DNA of 64,000 nt from Rahnella variigena. Its GTDB lineage: Bacteria > Pseudomonadota > Gammaproteobacteria > Enterobacterales > Enterobacteriaceae. Below the pieces are notes generated by a model. It was not told where the DNA came from. It did not search any database and saw only the letters and a list, made by a program, of their open reading frames with translations. Both the position numbers and the translations under genes were made by a program. Below are positions 10,378 to 23,377 of this stretch, in pieces (within the stretch, counting starts at the first letter, position 1; the number at the start of each line of letters is the position of its first letter). The stretch spans positions 744,001 to 808,000 of the forward strand of contig NZ_NSDJ01000001.1 in the NCBI RefSeq assembly GCF_003610915.1. Direction: 5' to 3'.

Positions 10378-11268
10378 ATGAATATGAAAAAACTGGCTGT
10401 CTGGGTTTCCGCCGCAGCGATCACCGCTTCTTTCAGTGCTAACGTTCTGGCGAAAGACACCATTGCGCTGGTCGTTTCTACTCTGAACAACCCGTTCTTC
10501 GTTTCCATGAAAGACGGCGCGCAAAAAGAAGCGGACAAACTGGGTTACAACCTGGTGGTACTTGATTCTCAGAACAACCCGGCGAAAGAACTGGCGAACG
10601 TGCAGGATCTGACCGTTCGCGGCACCAAACTGATGCTGATCAACCCGACGGATTCTGATGCGGTAGGTAACGCCGTTGCGATGGCAAACCAGGCGAAAAT
10701 CCCGGTGATCACCCTTGACCGTCAGGCAACTAAAGGCGTTGTCGCCAGCCACGTGGCTTCTGATAACGCCTTCGGCGGCAAAATGGCCGGTGATTACATC
10801 GCTAAGAAACTGGGCGAAAATGCCAAAGTTATCGAACTGGAAGGTATCGCCGGTACGTCTGTTGCCCGTGAACGCGGTAAAGGTTTCGCTCAGGCGGCTG
10901 AAAAACATCATTTCCAGATACTCGCCAGCCAGCCTGCTGACTTCGACCGCACCAAAGGTCTGAACGTGATGCAGAACCTGCTGACCGCGCATCAGGATGT
11001 GCAGGCCGTGTTTGCTCAGAACGATGAAATGGCGCTGGGTGCATTGCGTGCCCTGCAGACTGCCGGTAAAACGGATGTACTGGTCGTAGGTTTTGACGGC
11101 ACCGAAGACGGTATTAAAGCGGTTAACAGCGGTAAAATGGGCGCGACTGTGGCACAGCGTCCTGAGCAAATCGGTGTGATCGGTGTTCAGACTGCAGATA
11201 AAGTGCTGAAAGGCGAGAAAGTTCCGGCTGTTATCCCTGTTGATTTGAAACTGGTTGCTCAGCCGTAA
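10378..11268 (+). CDS. rbsB: Periplasmic D-ribose-binding protein RbsB
   Basis: High-affinity ribose receptor for transport and, through the Trg chemoreceptor, for chemotaxis. The start [11 protein letters not shown] is preferred: it lies nine bases after an AGGA site and matches homologues. An ATG two codons earlier (10372) is possible but too close to the AGGA. A Sec signal peptide runs from the basic MNMKK through a hydrophobic core to cleavage after ANVLA, leaving [16 protein letters not shown]. The type-1 periplasmic binding fold and the ribose-contacting LDRQA and NDEMALGA segments are conserved. A stem-loop follows before rbsK. Confidence 0.97.
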   Translation: MNMKKLAVWVSAAAITASFSANVLAKDTIALVVSTLNNPFFVSMKDGAQKEADKLGYNLVVLDSQNNPAKELANVQDLTVRGTKLMLINPTDSDAVGNAVAMANQAKIPVITLDRQATKGVVASHVASDNAFGGKMAGDYIAKKLGENAKVIELEGIAGTSVARERGKGFAQAAEKHHFQILASQPADFDRTKGLNVMQNLLTAHQDVQAVFAQNDEMALGALRALQTAGKTDVLVVGFDGTEDGIKAVNSGKMGATVAQRPEQIGVIGVQTADKVLKGEKVPAVIPVDLKLVAQP

Positions 11269-11293
11269 TACCCTCTTTATTTATGCTGTCACT

Positions 11294-11314
11294 GCGCCTC
11301 CTTCGGGGAGGCGC
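11294..11314 (+). other. Intercistronic stem-loop between rbsB and rbsK
   Basis: GC-rich hairpin GCGCCTCC / GGAGGCGC with a TTCGG loop and no following T-run. It is probably an mRNA-stabilising or partial-termination element that lets rbsB be expressed above rbsK and rbsR; this role is inferred. Confidence 0.7.
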
Positions 11315-11336
11315 TATTTAACTCAGGGATCTCCAC

Positions 11337-12266
11337 ATGAAGACAGGCAAACTGGTGGTACTCGGCAGTATCAACGCTGACCACATTTTGAATATCAACC
11401 ACTTCCCGCAACCGGGCGAAACGGTTATCGGTAAGCAATACACCGTAGCCTTTGGCGGTAAAGGGGCGAATCAGGCTGTTGCAGCTGGTCGCAGTGGCGC
11501 TGATATTTCTTTTATTGCCTGTGTGGGAGATGACGATATTGGCGAGCGCGTTCGTAAACAGCTGGCCAGTGATCATATTGATACGCAACCCATCGAAGCC
11601 ATCAAAGACACAACCACCGGCGTAGCGCTGATTTTCGTGAATGCGGAAGGTGAGAATGTTATCGGTATCGATGCGGGGGCGAATAAAGCTGTGACGCCCG
11701 AATACCTTGATCGCTATAAACAGCAGGTCATTGGCGCATCAGCATTATTAATGCAGCTGGAATCGCCGCTCGAGACGGTGATTGCGGCGGCGAAGATTGC
11801 CAAAGACAACGGAACGCAGGTGATCCTCAATCCGGCTCCGGCCTGTGAATTGCCCGATGAATTGCTGGCGCGGGTGGATATGATCACCCCGAACGAAACC
11901 GAAGCTGAAAAGCTGACAGGAATTAAAGTCGATAATATTGAAGATGCCGCACGGGCCGCGAAAGCGCTGCACGACAAAGGCATCGCGACTGTCATCATTA
12001 CGTTAGGCAGTAAAGGCGTCTGGCTGAGCGAGAACGGTGAAGGTAAGTTAGTGGCCGGATTCCGTGTAAAAGCCGTCGATACCATTGCGGCCGGCGATAC
12101 GTTTAACGGCGCGCTGGTGACAGCATTGCTGGAAGGCAAACCAATGGACAGTGCGGTACGATTCGCACACGCGGCAGCGGCGATTGCAGTGACGCGTCCT
12201 GGTGCGCAACCTTCCGTGCCGTGGCGTAAAGAAATCGACGATTTTCTTGCACAACAGGAGGCCTGA
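11337..12266 (+). CDS. rbsK: Ribokinase RbsK
   Basis: Phosphorylates D-ribose to ribose 5-phosphate with ATP in the cytoplasm. It has 309 residues, as in E. coli, and belongs to the PfkB family. The N-terminal signature GGKGANQAVAAGR (about 41-53) and the C-terminal signature DTIAAGDTFNGAL, with the catalytic aspartate in AGDTF, are both present. It lies downstream of the rbsB stem-loop and its stop is immediately followed by the rbsR start. Confidence 0.97.
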   Translation: MKTGKLVVLGSINADHILNINHFPQPGETVIGKQYTVAFGGKGANQAVAAGRSGADISFIACVGDDDIGERVRKQLASDHIDTQPIEAIKDTTTGVALIFVNAEGENVIGIDAGANKAVTPEYLDRYKQQVIGASALLMQLESPLETVIAAAKIAKDNGTQVILNPAPACELPDELLARVDMITPNETEAEKLTGIKVDNIEDAARAAKALHDKGIATVIITLGSKGVWLSENGEGKLVAGFRVKAVDTIAAGDTFNGALVTALLEGKPMDSAVRFAHAAAAIAVTRPGAQPSVPWRKEIDDFLAQQEA

Positions 12267-13277
12267 TTGGCCACCATGAAAGATGTCGCCCGCCTCGCGG
12301 GCGTTTCAACCTCGACAGTCTCCCATGTGATCAACAAGAATCGTTTTGTCAGTGAATCTATCGCTGACAAAGTGAATGCCGCCGTTGAACAACTCAATTA
12401 CGCACCTTCCGCGTTAGCGCGCAGCCTGAAACTGAACCAGACACGTACTCTCGGCATGTTACTGACTGCCAGCAGTAACCCTTTTTATTCAGAAGTGGTG
12501 CGGGGTGTTGAGCGTAGTTGCTATGAGCGCGGATACAGTCTGATTTTGTGTAATACCGATAATGATGCAGAACGTATGAACCGTAGCCTCGAAACGTTGT
12601 TGCAAAAGCGGGTCGACGGGCTGCTTATCATGTGTACGGAAAATCACCGGCCTTCAAAAGAAGCGATCAGCCGTTATCCGTCATTACCGATTGTGATGAT
12701 GGACTGGTCACCCTTTGATGGCGCCATTGATATCATTCAGGATAACGCCTTGCTAGGCGGGGAAATGGCGACAGAGTTTTTAATCCGTCAGGGTTACCAG
12801 CGTATTGCCTGTATTACCGGCCCGCTGGATAAAACTACCGCGCAGGAACGGCTGAGTGGATATCGTCAGGCTATGGATAAAGCAGGTCTGAAGATTTTGC
12901 CCGGTTATGAAGTGAGTGGTGATTTTGAATTTGAAGGCGGATTAGCCGCGATGCAGGAGTTGCTGGCGCTGCCCGAACCGCCTCATGCTGTTTTCGCTGG
13001 CAACGACGCAATGGCAGTTGGCGTTTATCAGGCGCTTTATCAGCGTGGATTACGTGTTCCCGATGATGTGGCGGTGATGGGCTACGATGACATCCAGCTG
13101 GCGCAATATATGATGCCGCCGCTGACCACCATTCATCAGCCCAAAGACTCGCTGGGCGAACTGGCCGTCGATGCTTTATTACATCGGTTGCAGGACCCGG
13201 ATTCCGAGCCGCAAGTTTTAGTGCTCACGCCGGAACTGGTCGTGCGTGAGTCCGTCGGATCATACATCGGTAAGTAA
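12267..13277 (+). CDS. rbsR: LacI-family ribose operon repressor RbsR
   Basis: Repressor of rbsDACBK, released by ribose. The 336-residue product starts with TTG directly after the rbsK stop, five bases behind an AGGAGG site; the third in-frame codon after it is an ATG (12276) that could also serve. The N-terminal LacI helix-turn-helix is clear ([20 protein letters not shown]), as is the hinge helix [12 protein letters not shown], then a periplasmic-binding-protein-like effector domain. Its expected operator, a palindrome centred on AAACGTTT, is found twice upstream of rbsD. Its 3' end overlaps the convergent yieP by 18 bases. Confidence 0.95.
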   Translation: MATMKDVARLAGVSTSTVSHVINKNRFVSESIADKVNAAVEQLNYAPSALARSLKLNQTRTLGMLLTASSNPFYSEVVRGVERSCYERGYSLILCNTDNDAERMNRSLETLLQKRVDGLLIMCTENHRPSKEAISRYPSLPIVMMDWSPFDGAIDIIQDNALLGGEMATEFLIRQGYQRIACITGPLDKTTAQERLSGYRQAMDKAGLKILPGYEVSGDFEFEGGLAAMQELLALPEPPHAVFAGNDAMAVGVYQALYQRGLRVPDDVAVMGYDDIQLAQYMMPPLTTIHQPKDSLGELAVDALLHRLQDPDSEPQVLVLTPELVVRESVGSYIGK

Positions 13278-13949
13278 CAGCCTCTGGCATTCCAGAAGGG
13301 CGGTATTGGCGTCACCGGCAAGAATTGCATCCGTCAGCCGCTGGTGATGTTCCAGCTTAATCACTTCATTGCCGGTAATCGCCCGAAAATAGCTTTGATA
13401 CACCGAACTGAACAAATTCGAGAAAGACGTAAGGAAGGGATTCTTCCCCGCCTCATAAATCAGCTGATGAAACTGGGTATCGACCGTTATCCAGCGTTCC
13501 CGATCAAAGCTGTTATGCAGCTGGCGCATTTCATACATATATAGAGAGAGCTGATGCTTTTGTTCTTCACTTGCAGAAAGTGCAGCTAGCGCACAAGCCT
13601 GCGGTTCGAGAGCCCGGCGTAGTACGATAAAATGCGCCATCACCTGATCGAAGTTTTCGCGTGTCATCCACCAGGTCAGTAATTCCTGATCGAGAAAATT
13701 CCAGCTCGATTGAGGCATTACCCGGGTACCAATCCGTGGACGGGGTAAAAGCATTCCTTTTGCGGTCAGTGTTTTTACTGCTTCACGTACCGCAGTCCGG
13801 CTGACGCCAAAAATCTCCCCTAACTCATTCTCACCAGGAAGGATTGCACCTTCCGGATACTCGCCAGACAAAACGCGTTGTGCAATTTTCTCTGCCAGCA
13901 GATAAGAAAGGTTGCGCTGAGCCGCTTGCTGATGGGCATTAAGTAACAT
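13260..13949 (-). CDS. yieP: GntR/FadR-family transcriptional regulator YieP
   Basis: DNA-binding regulator of the FadR subfamily, 229 residues (E. coli 230). The N-terminal winged helix shows [23 protein letters not shown] (recognition helix SRTAVREAV) followed by [11 protein letters not shown]; the C-terminal part is the all-helical FCD effector domain. Targets are poorly known. It stands between rbsR and the rRNA operon as in E. coli, but the transporter gene hsrA that separates rbsR from yieP in E. coli is missing, so the two stop codons now overlap. It is divergent from the rRNA promoters. Confidence 0.93.
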   Translation of the reverse strand: MLLNAHQQAAQRNLSYLLAEKIAQRVLSGEYPEGAILPGENELGEIFGVSRTAVREAVKTLTAKGMLLPRPRIGTRVMPQSSWNFLDQELLTWWMTRENFDQVMAHFIVLRRALEPQACALAALSASEEQKHQLSLYMYEMRQLHNSFDRERWITVDTQFHQLIYEAGKNPFLTSFSNLFSSVYQSYFRAITGNEVIKLEHHQRLTDAILAGDANTALLECQRLLLTDV

Positions 13950-14086
13950 GTAAGGTATTCCTGAATGTTTTTCTCTTATTATAAAGGAGAGTTTACTCCA
14001 GCCTCTGGTCTAAAACTGGTGTGTTTTACGCTGAAATAGGTCGCTATTTGTCCGTTTCGGGCGAAATTGTTTAATTTGCGAACGGT

Positions 14087-14150
14087 CAGTAAATTATTTG
14101 AAATTAGGGGTTGCGGCCTTCTGAGAACTCCCTATAATGCGCCTCCACTG
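14087..14150 (+). promoter_or_regulatory. rRNA promoter P1 with UP element
   Basis: The -35 TTGCGG (14111-14116) and -10 TATAAT (14133-14138) are 16 bases apart, followed by the GC-rich discriminator GCGCCTCCACTG typical of growth-rate-controlled rrn P1 promoters. An AT-rich UP element (AGTAAATTATTTGAAATTA) lies just upstream. The layout matches E. coli rrnB P1 closely. Confidence 0.93.
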
Positions 14151-14242
14151 ACCGGGAACAACGACTCCTCTAACGAGAACCAAGTCGCCCAGTCAGGAAG
14201 ATTCAACCCGGTGAAAACACCGCATCTTGTAAAAGAAAATGG

Positions 14243-14270
14243 TTGACTCTTCAGGGAGAAAGAGTATTAT
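14243..14270 (+). promoter_or_regulatory. rRNA promoter P2
   Basis: TTGACT (14243-14248), a 16-base spacer and TATTAT (14265-14270), about 130 bases after P1, the usual tandem arrangement. Confidence 0.88.
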
Positions 14271-14280
14271 CTGCCTCCCA

Positions 14281-14319
14281 CGTTGCTGAGTTAAGTCTCG
14301 CAACGTACGCTCTTTAACA
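14281..14319 (+). promoter_or_regulatory. rrn leader antitermination boxB-boxA
   Basis: A hairpin CGTTGC...GCAACG (14281-14305, boxB-like) is followed by boxA GCTCTTTAACA (14309-14319), the binding site for the Nus/SuhB antitermination complex. Confidence 0.87.
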
Positions 14320-14493
14320 ATTTATCAGACAATCTGTGTGGGCACTCACAAGACGATATCAGCCACTTCGGTGGCAAAATATTTATTGACAGCAATGTCA
14401 AGTCTTAGAGTGACCAAGCAGTAATTCATTTAGTTGAATTATTACGAAGTAATCTCTGAGCACCGCTTAACTTGTTTAAGCAAATCGAACTTT

Positions 14494-16036
<1,543 letters not shown>

Positions 16037-16178
16037 CCTCAAGATACGCATTGTGCAGTGTCCACACAGATTGTCTGATGAAATTAATGAGCAAGAGCAC
16101 CTGTTGATGCAGTAAGGGTAACCTTACGCTGATGCGAAAAGTGCCAAACCACTGTGTGGTCTGGTACGGAATTTTCGT

Positions 16179-16254
16179 GTCCCCATCGTCTAGAGGCCTA
16201 GGACACTGCCCTTTCACGGCTGTAACAGGGGTTCGAATCCCCTTGGGGACGCCA
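16179..16254 (+). tRNA. tRNA-Glu (UUC) in the rRNA spacer
   Basis: 76 bases with CCA encoded. The seven-base acceptor stem GTCCCCA/TGGGGAC, T arm AGGGG-TTCGAAT-CCCCT and anticodon loop CTTTCAC (anticodon TTC at 16213-16215) identify glutamate. The anticodon stem reads CTGCC/GGCTG, which leaves a U-U opposition (16207 with 16221) where E. coli has a C-G pair. A single spacer tRNA-Glu is the rrnB/rrnC/rrnE/rrnG type. Confidence 0.97.
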
Positions 16255-16327
16255 CTCCGATAATGTGTGAAAGACATTATCAAATGAATATCTTAAAGAT
16301 GACTTTAACAAGTCGTGTTTAAGATAT

Positions 16328-16339
16328 TGCTCTTTAACA
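16328..16339 (+). promoter_or_regulatory. Spacer boxA before 23S
   Basis: TGCTCTTTAACA, a perfect boxA antitermination element, lies about 135 bases before the 23S gene. Confidence 0.88.
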
Positions 16340-16473
16340 ATCTGGAACAAGCTGAAAATTGAAAGTTTACAGCTGAACATCACTCTCCGTAGAAGTGCTG
16401 AGTGGTGGATTAGTCTGTAACAGAGTCTCTCAAATAATCGCAGCGCGACGGTGGAAACACCTTCGGGTTGTGA

Positions 16474-19382
<2,909 letters not shown>

Positions 19383-19503
19383 ACAACACCAAAGGTGTTT
19401 TTAGAGACTTGAAGTAGATTTTCAGCTGAATGTTCCGAGATTGGTTCGTATGGCGGAGTGTGTGAGAAATCATGACATGATGCGGTATGGATGAAACAGA
19501 ATT

Positions 19504-19623
19504 TGCCTGGCGGCAGTAGCGCGGTGGTCCCACCTGACCCCATGCCGAACTCAGAAGTGAAACGCCGTAGCGCCGATGGTAGTGTGGGGTCTCCCCATGC
19601 GAGAGTAGGGAACTGCCAGGCAT
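19504..19623 (+). rRNA. 5S ribosomal RNA
   Basis: 120 bases from TGCCTGGCGGCAGTAGCG to CTGCCAGGCAT, with paired ends, differing only slightly from E. coli 5S. No distal tRNA follows. Confidence 0.98.
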
Positions 19624-19636
19624 CAAATAAGTGGAA

Positions 19637-19664
19637 AGCCCTGTACTGACGTACAGGGCTTTTT
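19637..19664 (+). terminator. rRNA operon terminator
   Basis: Ten-bp perfect stem AGCCCTGTAC / GTACAGGGCT with a TGAC loop and a T-run. A-rich flanks upstream mean it may also stop leftward transcription from mobAB. Confidence 0.94.
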
Positions 19665-19703
19665 GCTATGTGAGATTTAGGAAAATAAAAGAGGGCAGAA
19701 CCT

Positions 19704-20234
19704 CTAGTTTTGCTGACTTTCCAGCCACTGAACAACAAATTCCCCCACTTTATCTACCTCATTTATATTCAGGATGTTGATCACCTGCCTAACAGGCGCG
19801 AACAGATCATTAGTTGCGACTGCAACAACGTGAATATCAATCAGACTCTCCAGTGACTTTCCCGTTTCCTTCCTGTGCAGCACGATTTTATCGATATCTT
19901 CATGTTTAAATCCCTCAACCAAAATCATATCAAGATTACTACTGTCGAAACGCGTTGCCAGATACTCAAGACTGAAGTCGTCATGCCCGGGTGTTTCAGT
20001 CATCAGCGCCCACCGGCTATTGCTGGCAACCATTGTCTGGTCTGCGCCAGCTTTGCGTAGCTCGAAACTGTCTTTCCCCGGCGTATCTACATCAATATCA
20101 TGATGGGTATGTTTTATCAGACCCGTCCGGATACCACGCTGACGAAGCCAGGGGATGAGTTGTTTCAGCAGCGTTGTTTTTCCTGTACCGCTATAAGCGA
20201 CGATCCCAAGTAATGGGATTGGTTTGTTTATCAT
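19704..20234 (-). CDS. mobB: Molybdopterin-guanine dinucleotide biosynthesis adapter MobB
   Basis: GTP-binding accessory protein that helps MobA load or attach GMP to the molybdenum cofactor; not strictly essential in E. coli. The start chosen, MINKPIPLLGIVAY, overlaps the mobA stop (ATGA), giving 176 residues (E. coli 175); an upstream ATG at 20264 lies inside mobA. The P-loop SGTGKTT is at 15-21, followed by the conserved LIKHTHHDIDVDTPGKDS and ILVEGFKHE segments. It is co-transcribed with mobA and converges on the rRNA terminator. Confidence 0.95.
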   Translation of the reverse strand: MINKPIPLLGIVAYSGTGKTTLLKQLIPWLRQRGIRTGLIKHTHHDIDVDTPGKDSFELRKAGADQTMVASNSRWALMTETPGHDDFSLEYLATRFDSSNLDMILVEGFKHEDIDKIVLHRKETGKSLESLIDIHVVAVATNDLFAPVRQVINILNINEVDKVGEFVVQWLESQQN

Positions 20235-20818
20235 CTTGAGGGATCCTGATTGCGGGTTTTCCAAAGCGCCACATCTTCAGGCGTATTAAGATTGAAAAAC
20301 GCAGCGGACTCACTGAACAGCACCGAGTTTGCTCCGATATTATGAAGGAAAATCATGAGCTTCCTGTCGCCGTTTTCCAGGTACGACGTCAGTGCCGGTA
20401 ACAGACTCCGGTTTAACAGGCAAAGCGTTGGATGCTCACGCTCCGGATCACGCACATAAGCTGCTTTCTGCCCTGATAGCCCGGCAAATAATCTTTCACT
20501 CAGGTCGATGGGAAAATCTGGCACGTCGCAGGGAACGAAGAGTATCCATTCGGTTTTACTCACTGATAACGCAGCAAGCATACCGGCGAGTGGCCCCGAG
20601 AAATTCTGTTTGATGTCCGGGACGGTCTGGTTATTTCTGCCATAGCGTTCAGAATTCTGATTACAGCTGATCAGAATTTCTCCGACTTGGGGATGTAATC
20701 TTTGGGCGATATGTTCAAATAAAGGCTGACCATTAATATCAATCAGCCCTTTCTCTTCGCCCATCCTGCTCGACCGACCGCCTGCTAAAATAACGCCAGT
20801 GATGTTACTGCGATCCAT
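20231..20818 (-). CDS. mobA: Molybdenum cofactor guanylyltransferase MobA
   Basis: Transfers GMP from GTP to molybdopterin, forming the bis-MGD cofactor used by formate dehydrogenases, nitrate reductases and related enzymes. It has 195 residues (E. coli 194). The nucleotidyltransferase signature LAGGRSSRMGEEKGL lies at 11-25 and the metal-binding VPCDVPDFP segment near 100. It forms an overlapping pair with mobB and is divergent from yihD. Confidence 0.96.
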   Translation of the reverse strand: MDRSNITGVILAGGRSSRMGEEKGLIDINGQPLFEHIAQRLHPQVGEILISCNQNSERYGRNNQTVPDIKQNFSGPLAGMLAALSVSKTEWILFVPCDVPDFPIDLSERLFAGLSGQKAAYVRDPEREHPTLCLLNRSLLPALTSYLENGDRKLMIFLHNIGANSVLFSESAAFFNLNTPEDVALWKTRNQDPSR

Positions 20819-20970
20819 AATATCCGCCTTTCAGAACCTCATTATTACCGTCATTGTAACGCCTTAATTTATACCGGGCAGGTTAAACTTTTTTACAGTG
20901 AGCTTGTACTTTCCCTGACGAAATAACCCTGTTATTTTTAAGGTCTGAAAACAAGTGGAGAAGGATTATC

Positions 20971-21240
20971 ATGAAAGAACATCGCGTAAACGAGCTGATC
21001 GAACTGCTGCATCCGGCATGGAAAGAGGATTGCGATCTGAACCTGATGGAGTTCATCCAGAAGCTGGCCACAGAATGTGGATACCAGGGGACATTAGGCG
21101 AACTCAGTGATGACACATTGATTTATCACCTGAAAATGCGTGGTACTGACAGCACGACTGAAATCCCGGGTTTAAAGAAAGACTATGAGGATGACTTTAA
21201 AACTGCACTTTTACGTGCCCGTGGCGTGATTAAGGATTGA
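20971..21240 (+). CDS. yihD: Conserved protein YihD (DUF1040)
   Basis: Small soluble protein of 89 residues, identical in length to E. coli YihD. The C-terminus [20 protein letters not shown] is the most conserved part. Function is unknown. A GGAGAAGG ribosome site precedes the ATG. It lies directly upstream of the srkA-dsbA operon, whose CpxR box begins two bases after its stop. Confidence 0.93.
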   Translation: MKEHRVNELIELLHPAWKEDCDLNLMEFIQKLATECGYQGTLGELSDDTLIYHLKMRGTDSTTEIPGLKKDYEDDFKTALLRARGVIKD

Positions 21241-21241
21241 T

Positions 21242-21256
21242 GTAAACTTATGTGAA
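21242..21256 (+). promoter_or_regulatory. Candidate CpxR box upstream of srkA-dsbA
   Basis: GTAAA-CTTAT-GTGAA matches the CpxR consensus GTAAA-N5-GTAAA at nine of ten positions. The E. coli srkA-dsbA operon is a known Cpx target, so location and sequence agree. Confidence 0.72.
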
Positions 21257-21332
21257 CTTCATGCGAACCGCCAAAAATAGATGATACTATTTCCCATTGT
21301 CATTTTTCTGTGCGGCCAATCCGAATGAAGTT

Positions 21333-22319
21333 ATGAACAATTCAGCTTTTAATTTTCAGGCATTGTCGCCGGATCTTATCCTTGATGCGTTAGAGAGTGT
21401 CGGTCTTATTGCTGAGTCCGGCCTCACTGCATTAAACAGTTATGAAAACCGCGTTTACCAGTTTCTTAGTGAAGACAGAAAACGCTATGTGGTGAAGTTT
21501 TACCGTCCTGAGCGATGGACCGAAGAACAAATCCACGAAGAGCATCAGTTTTCACTTGATATGGCTGATGCAGAAATTCCTGCTGTTGCCCCTCTTTCTA
21601 TCAACGAAAACACATTGCACCACTACCAGGGATATATGTTTACCGTATTTCCCAGCGTGGGTGGTCGTCAGTATGAAATCGATAATCTCGATCAGCTGGA
21701 GTGGGTAGGACGTTTTCTTGGGCGCATTCATCAGGTGGGCAGTGAAAGCCTGTTTACCGCACGGCCAACTATCGGACTTGATGAATATCTCGTCCGGCCG
21801 CGCGAAGTTCTCGCGCAATGTCCGCTGATCCCCAAGAGTTTGCGTGAACCCTTCTTATCCGCAACAGACCAGCTGATTCGCACTACGGGCGATTATTGGC
21901 ATACTGACTGGCAACCTCTACGCTTACATGGCGATTGCCACCCAGGGAATATTCTCTGGCGTGACGGGCCATTGTTTGTCGATATGGATGATGCCCGTAA
22001 TGGTCCGGCAATTCAGGATCTCTGGATGCTGTTGCATGGGGATCAAAGTGAGCAAAGGCTCCAGTTAGATATCTTGCTGGAAGCTTACGGAGAGTTTGCT
22101 GATTTAGATACGCGCGAACTCTCTTTGATTGAACCGCTGCGGGCTATGCGTATGGTTTATTATCTGGCCTGGGTTGCCCGTCGCTGGGAGGATCCTGCAT
22201 TTCCTAAGAGTTTCCCCTGGATGCAGGATGAAGATTTCTGGCGTAGTCAGATAGCGGCGTTTACTGAGCAAGTTAAGAAATTACAGGCACCTCCTTTACA
22301 GCTGATGCCAATGTATTAA
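21333..22319 (+). CDS. srkA: Stress response kinase A (SrkA/YihE)
   Basis: Ser/Thr protein kinase with an aminoglycoside phosphotransferase-like fold that counters stress-induced death in E. coli. The start MNNSAFNFQALSPDLI gives 328 residues, the E. coli length; 12 extra in-frame codons upstream (from 21297) lack family resemblance. The catalytic loop LHGDCHPGNILW and metal-binding FVDMDDARNGP are intact. It is co-transcribed with dsbA, 46 bases downstream, under a CpxR-type box. Confidence 0.95.
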   Translation: MNNSAFNFQALSPDLILDALESVGLIAESGLTALNSYENRVYQFLSEDRKRYVVKFYRPERWTEEQIHEEHQFSLDMADAEIPAVAPLSINENTLHHYQGYMFTVFPSVGGRQYEIDNLDQLEWVGRFLGRIHQVGSESLFTARPTIGLDEYLVRPREVLAQCPLIPKSLREPFLSATDQLIRTTGDYWHTDWQPLRLHGDCHPGNILWRDGPLFVDMDDARNGPAIQDLWMLLHGDQSEQRLQLDILLEAYGEFADLDTRELSLIEPLRAMRMVYYLAWVARRWEDPAFPKSFPWMQDEDFWRSQIAAFTEQVKKLQAPPLQLMPMY

Positions 22320-22365
22320 GTCATGATTAATGTTCGAAGTTTAATTAAATGGAGATAGGCTTTAT

Positions 22366-22989
22366 ATGAAAAAGATATTCCTGGCACTGGTTGGTATGGT
22401 TATGGCCTTCAGTGTGTCTGCCGCGCAGTTTTCTGATGGCGCACAGTACGTTACTTTAGATAAAACCGTTGCTAATGAGCCACAGGTACTCGAGTTCTTC
22501 TCATTTTATTGCCCGCACTGCTACCAGTTTGAACAAGTCTGGCATGTCTCTGACAACATCCGCAAGAACCTGCCTAAAGATGTTAAATATGCCAAATATC
22601 ACGTCGAATTCCTGGGGCCATTGGGTAAACAATTAACTCAAGCCTGGGCTGTTGCGATTGCCCTGGGTGTGGAAGACAAAGTGAGTCCGCTGATGTTTGA
22701 TGCTGTGCAGAAACAGCAATCCATTCAGAATGCTGATGATATCCGTAAAGTCTTTATTCAGGCGGGTGTGAAAGGCGAGGATTACGATGCTGCACTTAAC
22801 AGCTTTGTTGTGAAATCTCTGGTTGTTCAACAAGAGAAAGCCGCTGCTGACCTGGGTCTGCAAGGCGTTCCTTCCGTATTTGTGAACGGCAAATATATGG
22901 TTAAAAATGACGGACTTGATACCAGCTCAATGGATATGTACGTCAAACAATATTCTGATGTGATCAACTTCTTAGCGACCAAAAAATAA
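22366..22989 (+). CDS. dsbA: Periplasmic thiol:disulfide oxidoreductase DsbA
   Basis: Introduces disulfide bonds into exported proteins and is reoxidised by DsbB. It has 207 residues with a signal peptide ([19 protein letters not shown], cleavage before AQFSDG). The thioredoxin-fold active site CPHC is at 49-52 and the cis-proline loop [11 protein letters not shown] near 165-175. A terminator follows. In E. coli yihF and yihG lie between dsbA and polA; both are absent here. Confidence 0.97.
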   Translation: MKKIFLALVGMVMAFSVSAAQFSDGAQYVTLDKTVANEPQVLEFFSFYCPHCYQFEQVWHVSDNIRKNLPKDVKYAKYHVEFLGPLGKQLTQAWAVAIALGVEDKVSPLMFDAVQKQQSIQNADDIRKVFIQAGVKGEDYDAALNSFVVKSLVVQQEKAAADLGLQGVPSVFVNGKYMVKNDGLDTSSMDMYVKQYSDVINFLATKK

Positions 22990-23003
22990 GAATTTCTGAT
23001 CTC

Positions 23004-23034
23004 AACGCCAGCTTTCGGGCTGGCGTTATATTTT
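23004..23034 (+). terminator. Rho-independent terminator of srkA-dsbA
   Basis: Nine-bp stem AACGCCAGC / GCTGGCGTT with a TTTCGG loop, followed by ATATTTT. Confidence 0.88.
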
Positions 23035-23377
23035 CGAAGAAATGAGAAAAAGGAAATGTTTGCAGGCGTGAATATAAAAAATATCCCGCAGAAAGTTTTC
23101 CAGTAAATATTACTATCCACAATAGCTATTAAGCTTCTATTACATCAATATTTCATTAAGCAATCCTATAACCTGATGAAACACGTAGCTAAAATCCTGA
23201 TATGTTTTCGGATTAACCCTCCGAATTAATTTCCTGTTAAAACTATTCACAAAGTTATCCACAGGATGATCCTTCGAGATCCCCCGCAACTTCGTAATGA
23301 ATTTCCTTCTCAAGGTTCGTCTTTCCTGCTGGCTATGGCATCCTTAGAGCATGTCTGATCACGAATAAAGAAGAGTT
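23035..23377 (+). promoter_or_regulatory. polA upstream region with DnaA-box-like sites
   Basis: This 340-base gap has no credible gene. It holds a perfect DnaA box TTATCCACA at 23255-23263, a one-mismatch box CTATCCACA at 23113-23121, a TATTCACA just before the first, and a hairpin TTCGGA-TTAACCC-TCCGAA at 23207-23225. The polA ribosome site AAGAAGAG precedes the ATG. No single promoter stands out by eye. Confidence 0.55.

Noticed and set aside
10285..11169. Open frame of 294 codons antisense to rbsB
   Set aside because: It overlaps rbsB and the end of rbsC, has no ribosome site and low-quality composition; a shadow.
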